Under the pieces are notes generated by a model that searched no databases, had not been told where the DNA came from, and was given only the letters and a program-made list of their open reading frames with translations. Position numbers and translations under genes: made by a program. A stretch of 64,000 nucleotides of DNA. Origin: VRUE01 sp963729995 (GTDB taxonomy: Bacteria; Actinomycetota; Thermoleophilia; Solirubrobacterales; 70-9). This document shows positions 16,740-25,669 of the stretch, in pieces (position 1 is the first letter of the stretch; every line of letters starts with the position of its first letter). The DNA lies in the NCBI GenBank assembly GCA_963729995.1, contig CAVSPF010000001.1, positions 186,001 to 250,000 on the forward strand, in the 5' to 3' direction.

Positions 16740-18281
16740 CTAGGGCTGTGCGTAGGTGTGCTGGTAGGTGGTCGGCGGTTCGTTGCCGTAGATCGGCGTG
16801 AACGGGGGCTGCTGGCCGCAGCCGGGGGCCGGCATCGTGGCTGAGCTTTCCTGGCCGCCGTAGGCGTAGTGCTTGAGCCGTTCGAAGAAGTCTGTTGCCT
16901 TTTTGACGTCGCCTTCCGTGCGTTCGTTGAAGGCGGGTTCGTTGGGCGCGTTGGGATTGAGGGTGGCGACGATCCCGGAGCTGCACTGGCGGGTGTCGAA
17001 GTTGCCCAGGCCCTGGGCGAGCTGTTGGGCGGTGAGGGGCTGGCTGTAGGCGCTGTTGCGGTTGCTCGTCAGGCGATGGGGGAAGGTGGCCAGCGATTCC
17101 GGGCCGAACGGGGCCAGCGCCCGCAGGTAGTGGACCTGCGTGCCGGTCGCACCTACGTGCTTCGCATTGGTTGCCGCCGCGACGTTGGCCATCACCGCCG
17201 TGATCTCGTGCTTGTAGAGGCCGAGGCCGGTGAGGATCGGGTTGAGGTTGCGCAGGAACGGGTTCACCGCCCTCAACAGGACCGGGAACTCGTCGCGGAA
17301 GAGCTTGCGCAGGGCCGGGAAGCCGGTCCCGGAGCGATCGATCACCGTTTCCAGGCCTTCGAAGAAGCCCTTCGCCTGCGGCGCCAGCCTGGAGAAGGCG
17401 ATCAGCGTCGGCGAGAGCTGTTCTGCCGCCGGCACCAGCTGGCGCATCAGCGGATCGGCGTTGAGCGCGAAGCCCTTGAGGCGGTTGAGCGTCAGCCGCG
17501 ACTGTTCCTCGAAGGTCGGGAAGGCGCGGAAGAGCGCTTCGATGTCGCGATTGCGGGCCGCGGTCGTCTGGAAGACGGCGTTGGAGTTGCGGATCAGGCC
17601 GGCGAGCTCGCCCTGGCGCCCGCGCAGCGCCTGGAAGGTGACGGCGCCGTTGCGGAAGAGCTGCCTGATCGCGAGCCGCTGCGTGTCGAGGACCCGGAAC
17701 AGGCGGTCGAATTCGGAGAAGGTGGGTTCGAGCTCCGCGAACGCGTTGGAGAGGTCCTGGCCGCGTCCCTGGATCGCGATCGCCGCGTTCTGCATCCATT
17801 CCTGGAAGGCCGCGCGGGTGCGGGGGCTGAAGGTGCGGAAGATCTCGTCGAGCTGCACCGATTCGGCGACGTTGGCCGCCGGGAGCTCGGCGCCGTCGGG
17901 GAGCTTCGGCCCGCGGGAGTTGCCCGGCGTGAGTTCCACGTAGGTCTCGCCGAGCAGGGTCTTGGTGCGGAGCATCGCGCGCGTGCCCCGCGGGACCGGC
18001 CCGTACTTGTCTTCGATGTCAACCGTCGCCAGGGCGTGCACGCCGTCTGGCGCCACTTCGATGTTCTGGACTTTGCCGACGCTGACGCCGGAGATGCGCA
18101 CGTCGGACTGTTCGGCGAGCTGGGTCGCCTCGGTGAACGGGACCTTGATCTCGTACGGCTTCGCCTTGAAGGGGGTCGGGCCGCCGAACGTGATCCAGAG
18201 GAAGAGCAGGATCCCGAAGCACGACAGCGCGAAGCCGGCGATGACCAGGAGCTGCAGGGTGCTGGGGGCTCGCTTGCTCAT
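16740..18281 (-). CDS. MCE-family protein, sixth of the operon
   Basis: A 513-residue lipid-transport protein (MlaD/MCE family). It has a transmembrane anchor at about 9-32, an MCE domain at about 40-120 (YEIKVPFTEATQLAEQSDVR, GVSVGKV, YVELTPG), then a long helical region starting after SVQLDEIFRTFS that in known homologues builds the tunnel or needle. The C-terminal ~90 residues are Pro/Gln/Tyr-rich with two cysteines. In mycobacterial nomenclature this position is MceF. The start overlaps the preceding gene by four bases (ATGA). It is the last gene before the terminator at 16648. Confidence 0.9.
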   Translation of the reverse strand: MSKRAPSTLQLLVIAGFALSCFGILLFLWITFGGPTPFKAKPYEIKVPFTEATQLAEQSDVRISGVSVGKVQNIEVAPDGVHALATVDIEDKYGPVPRGTRAMLRTKTLLGETYVELTPGNSRGPKLPDGAELPAANVAESVQLDEIFRTFSPRTRAAFQEWMQNAAIAIQGRGQDLSNAFAELEPTFSEFDRLFRVLDTQRLAIRQLFRNGAVTFQALRGRQGELAGLIRNSNAVFQTTAARNRDIEALFRAFPTFEEQSRLTLNRLKGFALNADPLMRQLVPAAEQLSPTLIAFSRLAPQAKGFFEGLETVIDRSGTGFPALRKLFRDEFPVLLRAVNPFLRNLNPILTGLGLYKHEITAVMANVAAATNAKHVGATGTQVHYLRALAPFGPESLATFPHRLTSNRNSAYSQPLTAQQLAQGLGNFDTRQCSSGIVATLNPNAPNEPAFNERTEGDVKKATDFFERLKHYAYGGQESSATMPAPGCGQQPPFTPIYGNEPPTTYQHTYAQP

Positions 18282-19684
18282 CTCGGGCCGCAGCTGACGC
18301 CAGGATCTTGGCTGACTTCCGGGATGGACGGGAGTTCGCTGGGCGAGGGGATGCGCAGCCCCTGCAGGACGGTCTTCAAGTATGGCTTCAGATAACCGAC
18401 GCCATAGGCAAGGACGGAGCCGGTGCAGGAGAGCATCGCCTGGCTGCGGAAGACCGGCCCGCCGGCGTCGGTGAGGTTGAAGCTGGCGTTGAGGTCGTGG
18501 TTCAGCCAGGGAAGGTAGAAGAGAAGGCTCTGCCTCGATCCCGTCGGCTTGTAGGCGAGCTCGTTGAGGAAGCTGTTGAGGCCGCCGAGCGCGTTGCCGA
18601 AGCTGTTGACGGTCGTCTTCAGGTCGGCGGCGCCCTGCTTGGTGTGGACGAGCACCGGCCGGATCTGGCGGGTGAAGGGCCGGATCTGGTCGCGAATCGG
18701 CGCCGTCGTCTGCTTGAAGAGCCGCTCGTTGGCCTTGATCGCCGGGCCGAGCGCCTGCGCCTGCGGGATCAGGCCGAGCAGCGCCGGGCGCGCCGCGGTC
18801 GAGAAGCGGTTGGAGCTGGCGAGCCCAGCCTGCAGGGCAGCCAGGGTGGCCGGGAACTCGACCAGCGATTCCTGGATCGAGCTCTGCTGGTGGGCGAAGT
18901 TGCCCAGCGCCGCGTTCGAGCCCGTGACGAAGCGTTCGATCTCGGCGTCGTGCCTGCCCAGTTCGGTGGTCAGCAGGCCGAAGTCGTGGATGACGCGGGC
19001 CAGCGCGACGCGGCGCTGGGCTACGGCCCGGTTGAGGTCGGCGATGGAGTGGGCGAAGGGCTGGAGGCGGCGGAATGCGCCGGAGAGCTGCCTGCCCCGG
19101 CCGCCGATCCCCTGGGCGCCACCGGCAAGCAGCAGCTGCAGGTACTGGCGGGTATCGGCGTCGAGGGTCGAGAGGAACGCTTCGAACTGAATGCTCGGTT
19201 CGGTGCGCGAGAGCGGGAAGTTAGCCCCAGCTTCGACGTGCCCCGGCGCCTTGCCCGGATTGATCTCGACCACCATGTCGTTGAGGTTGGTTTTTGGGCG
19301 CAGCAGCAAGGTCGCGTCGGGATGGATCAGCTTCAGGTACTTGGGCTGGACGTCCATGCCGACCACGGCGTGACCGTCTTCGAGGTTTACCGAGGACACC
19401 TTGCCGACCTGGACGCCGGCGATGTCGACCGCCTGGCCCTGGCCCGGGGTGACCGCCTGGGCGCTGGTGAAGTCCCCCGTGAGGTGGACGAAGTCTTCGC
19501 CCACCAGCGGCGCCCAGGACGGCAGCGAGGCCTTCTGCTGGGTGAAGATCCAGAGCGTGATCACGATCGCGGCGAGGGTCAGTACGGCGATCGCGATCGT
19601 GTCCTTGCCGCGGCCGCGCGCCTGGCGGCTCAGCGAGGCGCGGAAGCGCATCCAGCGGCTTGTCGTCGGGGTTGGCTCGCTCAT
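18278..19684 (-). CDS. MCE-family protein, fifth of the operon
   Basis: 468 residues. A basic N-terminal tail of about 26 residues precedes the membrane anchor (TIAIAVLTLAAIVITLWIF). The MCE domain (about 62-140) contains VDIAGVQVGKVSS and MVVEINPG, and the helical region opens with SIQFEAFLSTLD. The C-terminus has two cysteines (MLSCTG, VSCGPR). There is no lipobox, although the equivalent mycobacterial gene, MceE, is usually a lipoprotein. The ATG at 19684 lies on the ATGA overlap with the previous stop; upstream in-frame codons were rejected. Confidence 0.9.
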   Translation of the reverse strand: MSEPTPTTSRWMRFRASLSRQARGRGKDTIAIAVLTLAAIVITLWIFTQQKASLPSWAPLVGEDFVHLTGDFTSAQAVTPGQGQAVDIAGVQVGKVSSVNLEDGHAVVGMDVQPKYLKLIHPDATLLLRPKTNLNDMVVEINPGKAPGHVEAGANFPLSRTEPSIQFEAFLSTLDADTRQYLQLLLAGGAQGIGGRGRQLSGAFRRLQPFAHSIADLNRAVAQRRVALARVIHDFGLLTTELGRHDAEIERFVTGSNAALGNFAHQQSSIQESLVEFPATLAALQAGLASSNRFSTAARPALLGLIPQAQALGPAIKANERLFKQTTAPIRDQIRPFTRQIRPVLVHTKQGAADLKTTVNSFGNALGGLNSFLNELAYKPTGSRQSLLFYLPWLNHDLNASFNLTDAGGPVFRSQAMLSCTGSVLAYGVGYLKPYLKTVLQGLRIPSPSELPSIPEVSQDPGVSCGPR

Positions 19685-21189
19685 GGGCTCACCGGCGTCA
19701 GGCTGGGCGGGCCGACCTGTCCCAGCGGTCCGTTGACGTCCGGCACGGGCTGGCTGTCGCAGCGCACGTCGGGCTTCTTGGGCGGGCGGCCGGCCATCTG
19801 CGGCTGCACGCCGATCGGCAGGGTGGCGGAGCGCGTCCACTCCTGTTTGTCGGCGGGGAACTGGCCCTTGGGGTTTTCGAGCTTGAGCAGCTTGTCCCCT
19901 CCGCCCGGCTGAGCGCGCAGGTAGTTGCCGTTGCCGTCGAAGTTCTGGGTCACGCCGGCGAAGTCGGCCAGGGCGAAGAAGAACTCGCGGTAGTTGGGGC
20001 CCCCGGTGCTGAAGCGGTCTTCGATCGTCTGGTTGCCGGTCGGCACGAGGACCTTGGTCGTGCAGAGGCTAATCCGGTTGATCTGCGGGATCGTGTTCGC
20101 CTTGCCCGCCTGGGCCGCCCCCGCGAGGCCGGGGGTAGCTTCGCGCAGCAGCTTCGCGACGCCGCCACCCTCCCGGCCGGAGAGAAGCGGGCGCGCCTGG
20201 GCGATCCACGGCTTCGCGGCTGCGATCAGGCCGGGCAGCTCGGCGACGGCGGGCCGCAGCTGGATGGCGTAGGCGCGCAGCGGCGGCAGCGTCCGGTTGA
20301 GGCTGACGAGCGAGGTGTGCGCCGTCCTCAGCGTCGGCGCGAGGCGATGCACCGTGGTCGACAGGTTCGCCGACTGGACGGCGAGGGCGCCGGTGAAGAC
20401 GTCGAAGTTGACGATCAGGCCCTTGAGGGCCGCCTCGCGGTTGGCGAGGGCGCCGAAGGCCCGCCCGGCCCCGGCCACAAGGCGGGCGAGGTCGCCGGGA
20501 CCGGTGCCGAGGAGGGCGTTGGTGACCTGGGCGCTGTAGCGGCCGGCGGGACCGCCGTAGAGGAGGGCGCCGTTGAGTCCTTCGGCACCGGTCTTGCCTT
20601 GCACTTCGGGTAGCTGGGTGGCGTCTTCCGCCGCTGTCGGCTTGTGCGTCAGCGCTTCCCCGTAGCTCTCCAGCAGACGGCTGAGGTCGGCCCGCACGGG
20701 CGACTGCAGCGCGGTGAAGATTTCGTCCAGCTGCACCGCGGTCGAGGTGTGGCTGACCGGGATCGTCGCGCCGCTGCCCATTTCGGGCGCGCTGGGGCTG
20801 CCCGGGCTGAGGTCGATGTAGAAGTTGCCCTCGAGGAAGATCCGCGGCCGGATCTCGGCGAAGGCGTCGTTGTGGATCGGCCGTCCGCTGCCTTCGACCG
20901 TGAAGGTGACCGTGGTGGCTTCGCCGTCGCGTTCGGATTCGATCACTTTGCCGACGTCGACGCCGGCGATGCGCACCGGCGAGTTGATGGAGATGTTGGC
21001 CGAGTTCGAGAAGGTGGCCTTCAGCGTGTAGCCGTAGCCGGTGAAGGGCACGTGACCGGTGAAGGCCAGGTAGGGCCCGACGGTGAGGATGAGGATGAAG
21101 ATGATCGCGATCGCGACGTTGCTCGGCCGCCACCTGAAGCGGCTGCTGCTGACCCCGGCCCTGATGTCGCGCTCCGGCAGGCGGCCCAT
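19681..21189 (-). CDS. MCE-family protein, fourth of the operon
   Basis: 502 residues. The cytoplasmic tail (MGRLPERDIRAG) precedes an anchor at about 25-45 (NVAIAIIFILILTVGPYLAF). The MCE domain holds INSPVRIAGVDVGKV and NFYIDLSPG, and the helical part begins at TAVQLDEIFTALQ. The C-terminal ~100 residues are Gly/Pro-rich and contain two cysteines. The ATG at 21189 overlaps the previous stop by one base (TGATG). A longer open frame continues upstream, but only on the reverse of the preceding gene, and it is not coding. Confidence 0.9.
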   Translation of the reverse strand: MGRLPERDIRAGVSSSRFRWRPSNVAIAIIFILILTVGPYLAFTGHVPFTGYGYTLKATFSNSANISINSPVRIAGVDVGKVIESERDGEATTVTFTVEGSGRPIHNDAFAEIRPRIFLEGNFYIDLSPGSPSAPEMGSGATIPVSHTSTAVQLDEIFTALQSPVRADLSRLLESYGEALTHKPTAAEDATQLPEVQGKTGAEGLNGALLYGGPAGRYSAQVTNALLGTGPGDLARLVAGAGRAFGALANREAALKGLIVNFDVFTGALAVQSANLSTTVHRLAPTLRTAHTSLVSLNRTLPPLRAYAIQLRPAVAELPGLIAAAKPWIAQARPLLSGREGGGVAKLLREATPGLAGAAQAGKANTIPQINRISLCTTKVLVPTGNQTIEDRFSTGGPNYREFFFALADFAGVTQNFDGNGNYLRAQPGGGDKLLKLENPKGQFPADKQEWTRSATLPIGVQPQMAGRPPKKPDVRCDSQPVPDVNGPLGQVGPPSLTPVSP

Positions 21190-22610
21190 CAGCGCTTGCC
21201 TTCCTTCAGCTGGCCGGCGGTGGTGGTGCCCCAGACCTTCGGCGAGTTGCCGATCAAGGTCTGACCGGGCGCATAGTGCTCGTTGCCGGCTTCGCACTCC
21301 TTCGGTTGGCCGGGCGAGGCGGTATTGGGATAGGGGTTGAAATGGAGGTGGTTGCTGGCTTCCGGGCCGTTGGCCGGCGCCGAGGCGGGGGCACCCTCTG
21401 CGTTCGGGCCGCTCGGCGGCTCGAAGACGATGGCGCTGAGCCAGTTGGCGCTGCCGTTGGTTTCGCTGAACGCGTCGGCGAGGTTGAGGAAGGCGAGGCT
21501 CAGGTAGTTGCAGCTGGTCTGGGCGGGGGCGATGAACCTGATCGCCGGGTCGAGCACGGTGTTGGTGTCGATCAGGAGTTCGAGGCCGCTGATGACGCCT
21601 GGGGCGTTCTGGAAGGCGAGCAGCGCTTCGGCGGTCGGGGTGAGCTGCGCGTACAGCGCCGGCGAGCGGTTGAGGGCGGGGGTGCCCGCGCGCAGGGCCG
21701 CGGCGATCGTCGGCGAGGTTTCGCCGAGCGCCTTGGCGCCCGGCTTCAGCGCCGTGAAGAACCGCGCCGAATCGTGGAAGAAGGGCCGCAGCGCCGGCAG
21801 GTCGGCGTTGACCGCGTCGAGGGTCGAGGGGCCCTTGGAGATCGTTTCCTGGATGTAGGGGCGCGAGACGCGCGCGAAAGCGGCGAAGGTGCGATCGAGC
21901 GCGACGAAGAGGCTGGCCTGCGCCTCGGCGACCGGCGCCACCGTCGCCGAGAGGTCCTCCAGCGCGCGCCAGAAGCCGGCGAGGTTGGTGCCGGGGGCGA
22001 CGATCGTCCGCAGTACCGGCTGGCCGCTTTCGACCAGCCGCCGCAGGGCGCCGATCGCGCCGTTGATCTGCGGGCCGCGGCCGGCGAGCGCGTTGCCGAA
22101 GCCGGCGTCGTTGCGTTTGATCGCGATCCGCGTCTTTTCGTTGAACATGCTGAAGAACTGGTCGATGTCGACCGGTTCCGGCCGCGCCGCCGAGAGCGGA
22201 ATCGTTTCGCCGGCGGCAAAGCCCCTGTGGGAGTTGCCGGGCACGATCTGCAGGTACTTGAGCCCCAGCGGTGACTTGGGCCTGATGATCATCGTCGAGT
22301 TGGCCGGCAGCGGTTCGGCGCTCTTGTCGAGGCTGAGGCTGAGCTGGGCCGCCACGCGACCGTCGGCGAGCTGCACCGGCGTGACCGACTTGACGATGCC
22401 CACCCGCGCGCCGCCGATGCGAACCTCGTTGCCTTTGACCAGCGCGTCGGCGTTGGGAATCCTGGCCTCGAGGTTGTAGGTGGAGACGAAGGGCAGCCCG
22501 TTGTTGGCGTTGTAGGCGAGGAAGACGGCGACGATCACGACCAGAACCGTGACGGTGCCGACGATCACCGGGCTGCTCGCGACCCCCTGTATGCCGCCGC
22601 GGTTCCTCAT
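21189..22610 (-). CDS. MCE-family protein, third of the operon
   Basis: 473 residues. The anchor lies at about 13-35 (SPVIVGTVTVLVVIVAVFLA) and the MCE domain has VKGNEVRIGGARVGIVKS and YLQIVPG. The helical segment starts at PVDIDQFFSMFN. Residues about 358-385 (CNYLSLAFLNLADAFSE) form a distinct hydrophobic patch, followed by an Asn/His/Pro-rich tail. The ATG at 22610 lies on the ATGA overlap with the second MCE gene. Confidence 0.9.
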   Translation of the reverse strand: MRNRGGIQGVASSPVIVGTVTVLVVIVAVFLAYNANNGLPFVSTYNLEARIPNADALVKGNEVRIGGARVGIVKSVTPVQLADGRVAAQLSLSLDKSAEPLPANSTMIIRPKSPLGLKYLQIVPGNSHRGFAAGETIPLSAARPEPVDIDQFFSMFNEKTRIAIKRNDAGFGNALAGRGPQINGAIGALRRLVESGQPVLRTIVAPGTNLAGFWRALEDLSATVAPVAEAQASLFVALDRTFAAFARVSRPYIQETISKGPSTLDAVNADLPALRPFFHDSARFFTALKPGAKALGETSPTIAAALRAGTPALNRSPALYAQLTPTAEALLAFQNAPGVISGLELLIDTNTVLDPAIRFIAPAQTSCNYLSLAFLNLADAFSETNGSANWLSAIVFEPPSGPNAEGAPASAPANGPEASNHLHFNPYPNTASPGQPKECEAGNEHYAPGQTLIGNSPKVWGTTTAGQLKEGKR

Positions 22611-24124
22611 GGCCCCAGGAGGTAGTTGAGGAGGGCGCGCTGTGGCGCCGAGGGTCGCGCGCTGGCGCCGAGCCGGTGGCCTTCGCCGAGGCCGGCGGCT
22701 TCCGGAGCGGGCGCGGGAGGGCTCGAGCTGGACGGTGCTGTGACGGCGCCCGATTCGACGGAGGTGCCGCCACCCTGTTCGGCCAGGACTTTTTGGATCA
22801 GCGCGTACGCGGCCGCGCTGTTGAAGGCTGAGGCTTCCGCGTGATGCGGGCCGTTGAAGGTGGCGGCGCATTCGCTCTGGGGTTCGAGCACATAATCGAC
22901 GCAGTTGGTCAGCGCCGCGACGCCGCGGCCGAAATGGCCGTACTGGTCGAATTCATTGTTCGTGGCAGCGCTGTTGTAGATCAGGTCGAAGAGGCCGTTG
23001 AAGCCCTTGGTTTCCCTCGTATTGACGAGGAACTTCGCCAGTTCGGTGGTGGGGCTGACGCCGGAGATGGCGAGGTCGCGCGCCTTGCTGACCACCGGGT
23101 CGGCGGCGCGCAGGATCGGCCCCGCAACTTCCCCGGTCGCGCCGAGCGCCTTCAGCGAGACGGTCGAAGCGGCGGAGAACGGGGTCAATGCCCGGGTGGC
23201 GCTGGTCAGCGAGGGAGCCGCCTTGCCGAGGTCGGCGAAGACCGGCGCCGCGGCGTCGGAGAAGCCCTGCAGGCTGCGCATCGTCGTTCTCAGCTCGCGC
23301 AGGAAGTGGGGGAACTTGCGCAGCGAGGCTTCCAGCGCGGCGCCCCGTTCGGAGCTGGCCTGGCCGGCGGCGCCGGCGTTGGCGAAGAAGCCGGCGACGT
23401 GGGTCCGCTCGCGCGACAGCGGCCCGAGGATCTGCTCGGAGTTGGAGGCGAGCTGGGCGAGCTGGTTGCGCTGGGCCGCGAGGATGGCGAAGAGGCGGTC
23501 CGTATCGCGCAGCACCGGGTTGGCCCGTTCGATGACTTCTTTGAGGTCTTCACCCCGGCCGGCCAGCCCGGCCCCCAGTTCGTTGAGGATGAGCCGGAAG
23601 CGCTGCGCGTAGGGAAGCTGCTGGATGTTGTTGATCAGGTCGGGGTCGACGCTGGTGCTGTTGTTCTCCAGCGGCAGCAGGTACTGGCCGACGCCGGGTT
23701 GGCCCTGGGGGATCTTCCCCAGCGGCGGCGCCGGCGGCGAGCCAGGAGCACGGGGCAGAGTCGGGCGGCAGTCGACGAACTTCTCGCCGATCAGCGACTG
23801 CGGCCGGATCAGGCAGCTGGCGTCGCGGCGGAAGTCCTGAAAGCCCGGGTCGGTGATCTTCATCACGATCACGGCCTTGCCGGGAATCGCCCGCGGCCGG
23901 CCGTTCTTGTAGCTGTCGATCTCGCCCGGCATCGTCACTTCGACCGATTCGATTTCGCCAACGTTGGCGCCGGCCACCCGCACCTGCTCGCCCGAAACCA
24001 TGAAGGAGGCGTTGTCGAAGATCGCGCGGACGACATAGCCGTTGCTTGACCCGACGCCGCCAAGCAGCGCCACGACCCCGACGATCGCTGCGACCACGAC
24101 GGCTGCAATCAGCAGTTTCCTCAT
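22607..24124 (-). CDS. MCE-family protein, second of the operon
   Basis: 505 residues starting MRKLLIAAVVVAAIVGVVAL, which is at once the start and the membrane anchor. The MCE domain has VSGEQVRVAGANVGEIES, and the cysteines in DASCLIRP and FVDCRPTLP lie near its end. The helical region starts near SVDPDLINNIQQLP rather than the QLDEIF type seen in its sisters. The tail is Ser/Pro/Ala-rich. The start lies on the ATGA overlap with the first MCE gene. Confidence 0.9.
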   Translation of the reverse strand: MRKLLIAAVVVAAIVGVVALLGGVGSSNGYVVRAIFDNASFMVSGEQVRVAGANVGEIESVEVTMPGEIDSYKNGRPRAIPGKAVIVMKITDPGFQDFRRDASCLIRPQSLIGEKFVDCRPTLPRAPGSPPAPPLGKIPQGQPGVGQYLLPLENNSTSVDPDLINNIQQLPYAQRFRLILNELGAGLAGRGEDLKEVIERANPVLRDTDRLFAILAAQRNQLAQLASNSEQILGPLSRERTHVAGFFANAGAAGQASSERGAALEASLRKFPHFLRELRTTMRSLQGFSDAAAPVFADLGKAAPSLTSATRALTPFSAASTVSLKALGATGEVAGPILRAADPVVSKARDLAISGVSPTTELAKFLVNTRETKGFNGLFDLIYNSAATNNEFDQYGHFGRGVAALTNCVDYVLEPQSECAATFNGPHHAEASAFNSAAAYALIQKVLAEQGGGTSVESGAVTAPSSSSPPAPAPEAAGLGEGHRLGASARPSAPQRALLNYLLGP

Positions 24125-25605
24125 GGGCCGGGTGGCGCGGCGGACGGGTTGCATTGGGACGGGGTCACGCCGGCGCCCGGGAAGGGCGGTTCGGTGAACG
24201 GGTTGGAGCCATCCGGCGCGGACTGGGTGGCGCCGCCGGGACAGGGGCGCCTGACGCCGGCCGATTCGCCGAAGGCTTCGTACTGCCTGCTCGGCGAGAT
24301 CGGTTCCAGCTGCCCGCTGCCGCTGTTGTACTTGAAGATGTTGAGGTCGCTGAACTGGATGCGGGCGTAGTGGCCGTTGCCGTCGTAGTAGCCGGTGACC
24401 TGGCCGAGCTTGCCGAAGCCGTTGAAGATGTCCGGCGTGTAGGCGCGGGCGAAGCTCAGGTTCGGCTGGAAGGCCGTGATCGCTTCTGCGGAGTGCGGGA
24501 AGGCCTTGGCGGCCCCTTCCTGCACCGCTGGCAGCGTGGCGAGCAGTTCGCCGGTGTCGTTGGCGAAGCCCTTGCGGCGCACGCTGAGGCGGAGGTTCTT
24601 GAAGAACGGCACCGCGCTGGAGAGCACCGGGCGCAGTTCGCGCAGGAAGGGGGCCAGCTTCTTGGTCGCTGGCTTGGCCGTTTCGACCAGCGGTTCGATG
24701 TCGTTGAGGGCGGCGCGGAGGTTGACGAAGGTGGTGTTGCTCTGGCGGAAGACGGGCGGCAGCAGTCGCAGCGTCCGGTCGAGGGCGACGTTCTGGCCAG
24801 CGATGGCGCCGAAGGCGGTGCTGGCGTTGGAGATCGCGCTGGAGAGCTCGTTGCCGCGCTGGGCGACCACGGTTGAGAGCTTGCTCGAGCTGACGACGAA
24901 GCGTTCGAAGAGCCGCTGGTCGGCATTCAGTTCGTGGACGAAGGCGTCGGTGCGGTTCAGGGCCGGAGCGAAGTACTTGTAGGTCTGGTTGGCCTGCGGG
25001 CCGCGGGCCGCGTAGATCGCCGCGTTGCCGCGGATGAACTCGCCGAGACCGCGTCGCACGGGGGTCGGGAACGTGTTCAGGAACTGATCGAGGTCGACCG
25101 GCGTGGTGGTCGACCCGAGGCCCAGGGTCGCGCCGTCGCTCAGCGGCTGGTTGCTGTTCGGGCCGGGGCTGATCGACACGTAGTGGTTGGCCACCCCAGC
25201 GAGGCCGGCGGCGCGGATGACCGCGGTGGTGCCTTCGTGCAGTTCCTGTTCGGAGCTGATGCTGATCTTCGCCAGGTTGTCGCTGGTGAGTTCGATGTTT
25301 TCGACCGAACCGACCGGGGAGCCTCCGATCAGCACCTGGTTGCCGGGCACGAGCTGGCCGGCGTTCTGGAAGATGAGGTTGTAGTTGTGGCCGCCGCTGC
25401 CGCTGAAGGCGACGATCCCAAGGGCGACGACGACCGCCGTGAGGGCAGCCAACGCCGCGACGCGAGCGGGAGTGATTCCCGCGCTTTGCGCCGCATTTGT
25501 CTCCTCGCCTAAGGGGTTAGCAGCCACGGATCGTCGCCTGCGGTTCCCCCGCCTCCGGCCCGGAGGAACTGCGGCCGAAATCGTATCCGAGCCGTCACGC
25601 GCCAA
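24121..25605 (-). CDS. MCE-family protein, first of the operon
   Basis: 494 residues if read from TTG at 25605; a GTG at 25527 would give 468 and is equally plausible, since neither has a clear ribosome site. A basic tail leads to the anchor (VAALAALTAVVVALGIVAF). The MCE domain has VPGNQVLIGGSPVGSVENIE and YVSISPGPN, followed by PVDLDQFLNTFP and the helical part. The C-terminus is Pro/Gly-rich with two cysteines. It opens a run of six MCE genes, all overlapping. The upstream neighbour, 64 bases away, is an MMPL transporter instead of the usual pair of YrbE permeases. Confidence 0.88.
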   Translation of the reverse strand: MARDGSDTISAAVPPGRRRGNRRRRSVAANPLGEETNAAQSAGITPARVAALAALTAVVVALGIVAFSGSGGHNYNLIFQNAGQLVPGNQVLIGGSPVGSVENIELTSDNLAKISISSEQELHEGTTAVIRAAGLAGVANHYVSISPGPNSNQPLSDGATLGLGSTTTPVDLDQFLNTFPTPVRRGLGEFIRGNAAIYAARGPQANQTYKYFAPALNRTDAFVHELNADQRLFERFVVSSSKLSTVVAQRGNELSSAISNASTAFGAIAGQNVALDRTLRLLPPVFRQSNTTFVNLRAALNDIEPLVETAKPATKKLAPFLRELRPVLSSAVPFFKNLRLSVRRKGFANDTGELLATLPAVQEGAAKAFPHSAEAITAFQPNLSFARAYTPDIFNGFGKLGQVTGYYDGNGHYARIQFSDLNIFKYNSGSGQLEPISPSRQYEAFGESAGVRRPCPGGATQSAPDGSNPFTEPPFPGAGVTPSQCNPSAAPPGP

Positions 25606-25669
25606 ACACGACCCGGGTCTTGGCTTAACTGGAAGTCAACGCGCTGCCAGCCGCCCGATGGGACGCCAC

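Noticed and set aside
21190..22773. N-terminal extension of the fourth MCE protein to 1030 residues
   Set aside because: The extra 528 residues are an alternative frame of the third MCE gene; the ATG at 21189 sits on the expected TGATG overlap and begins a normal tail-anchor-MCE protein.
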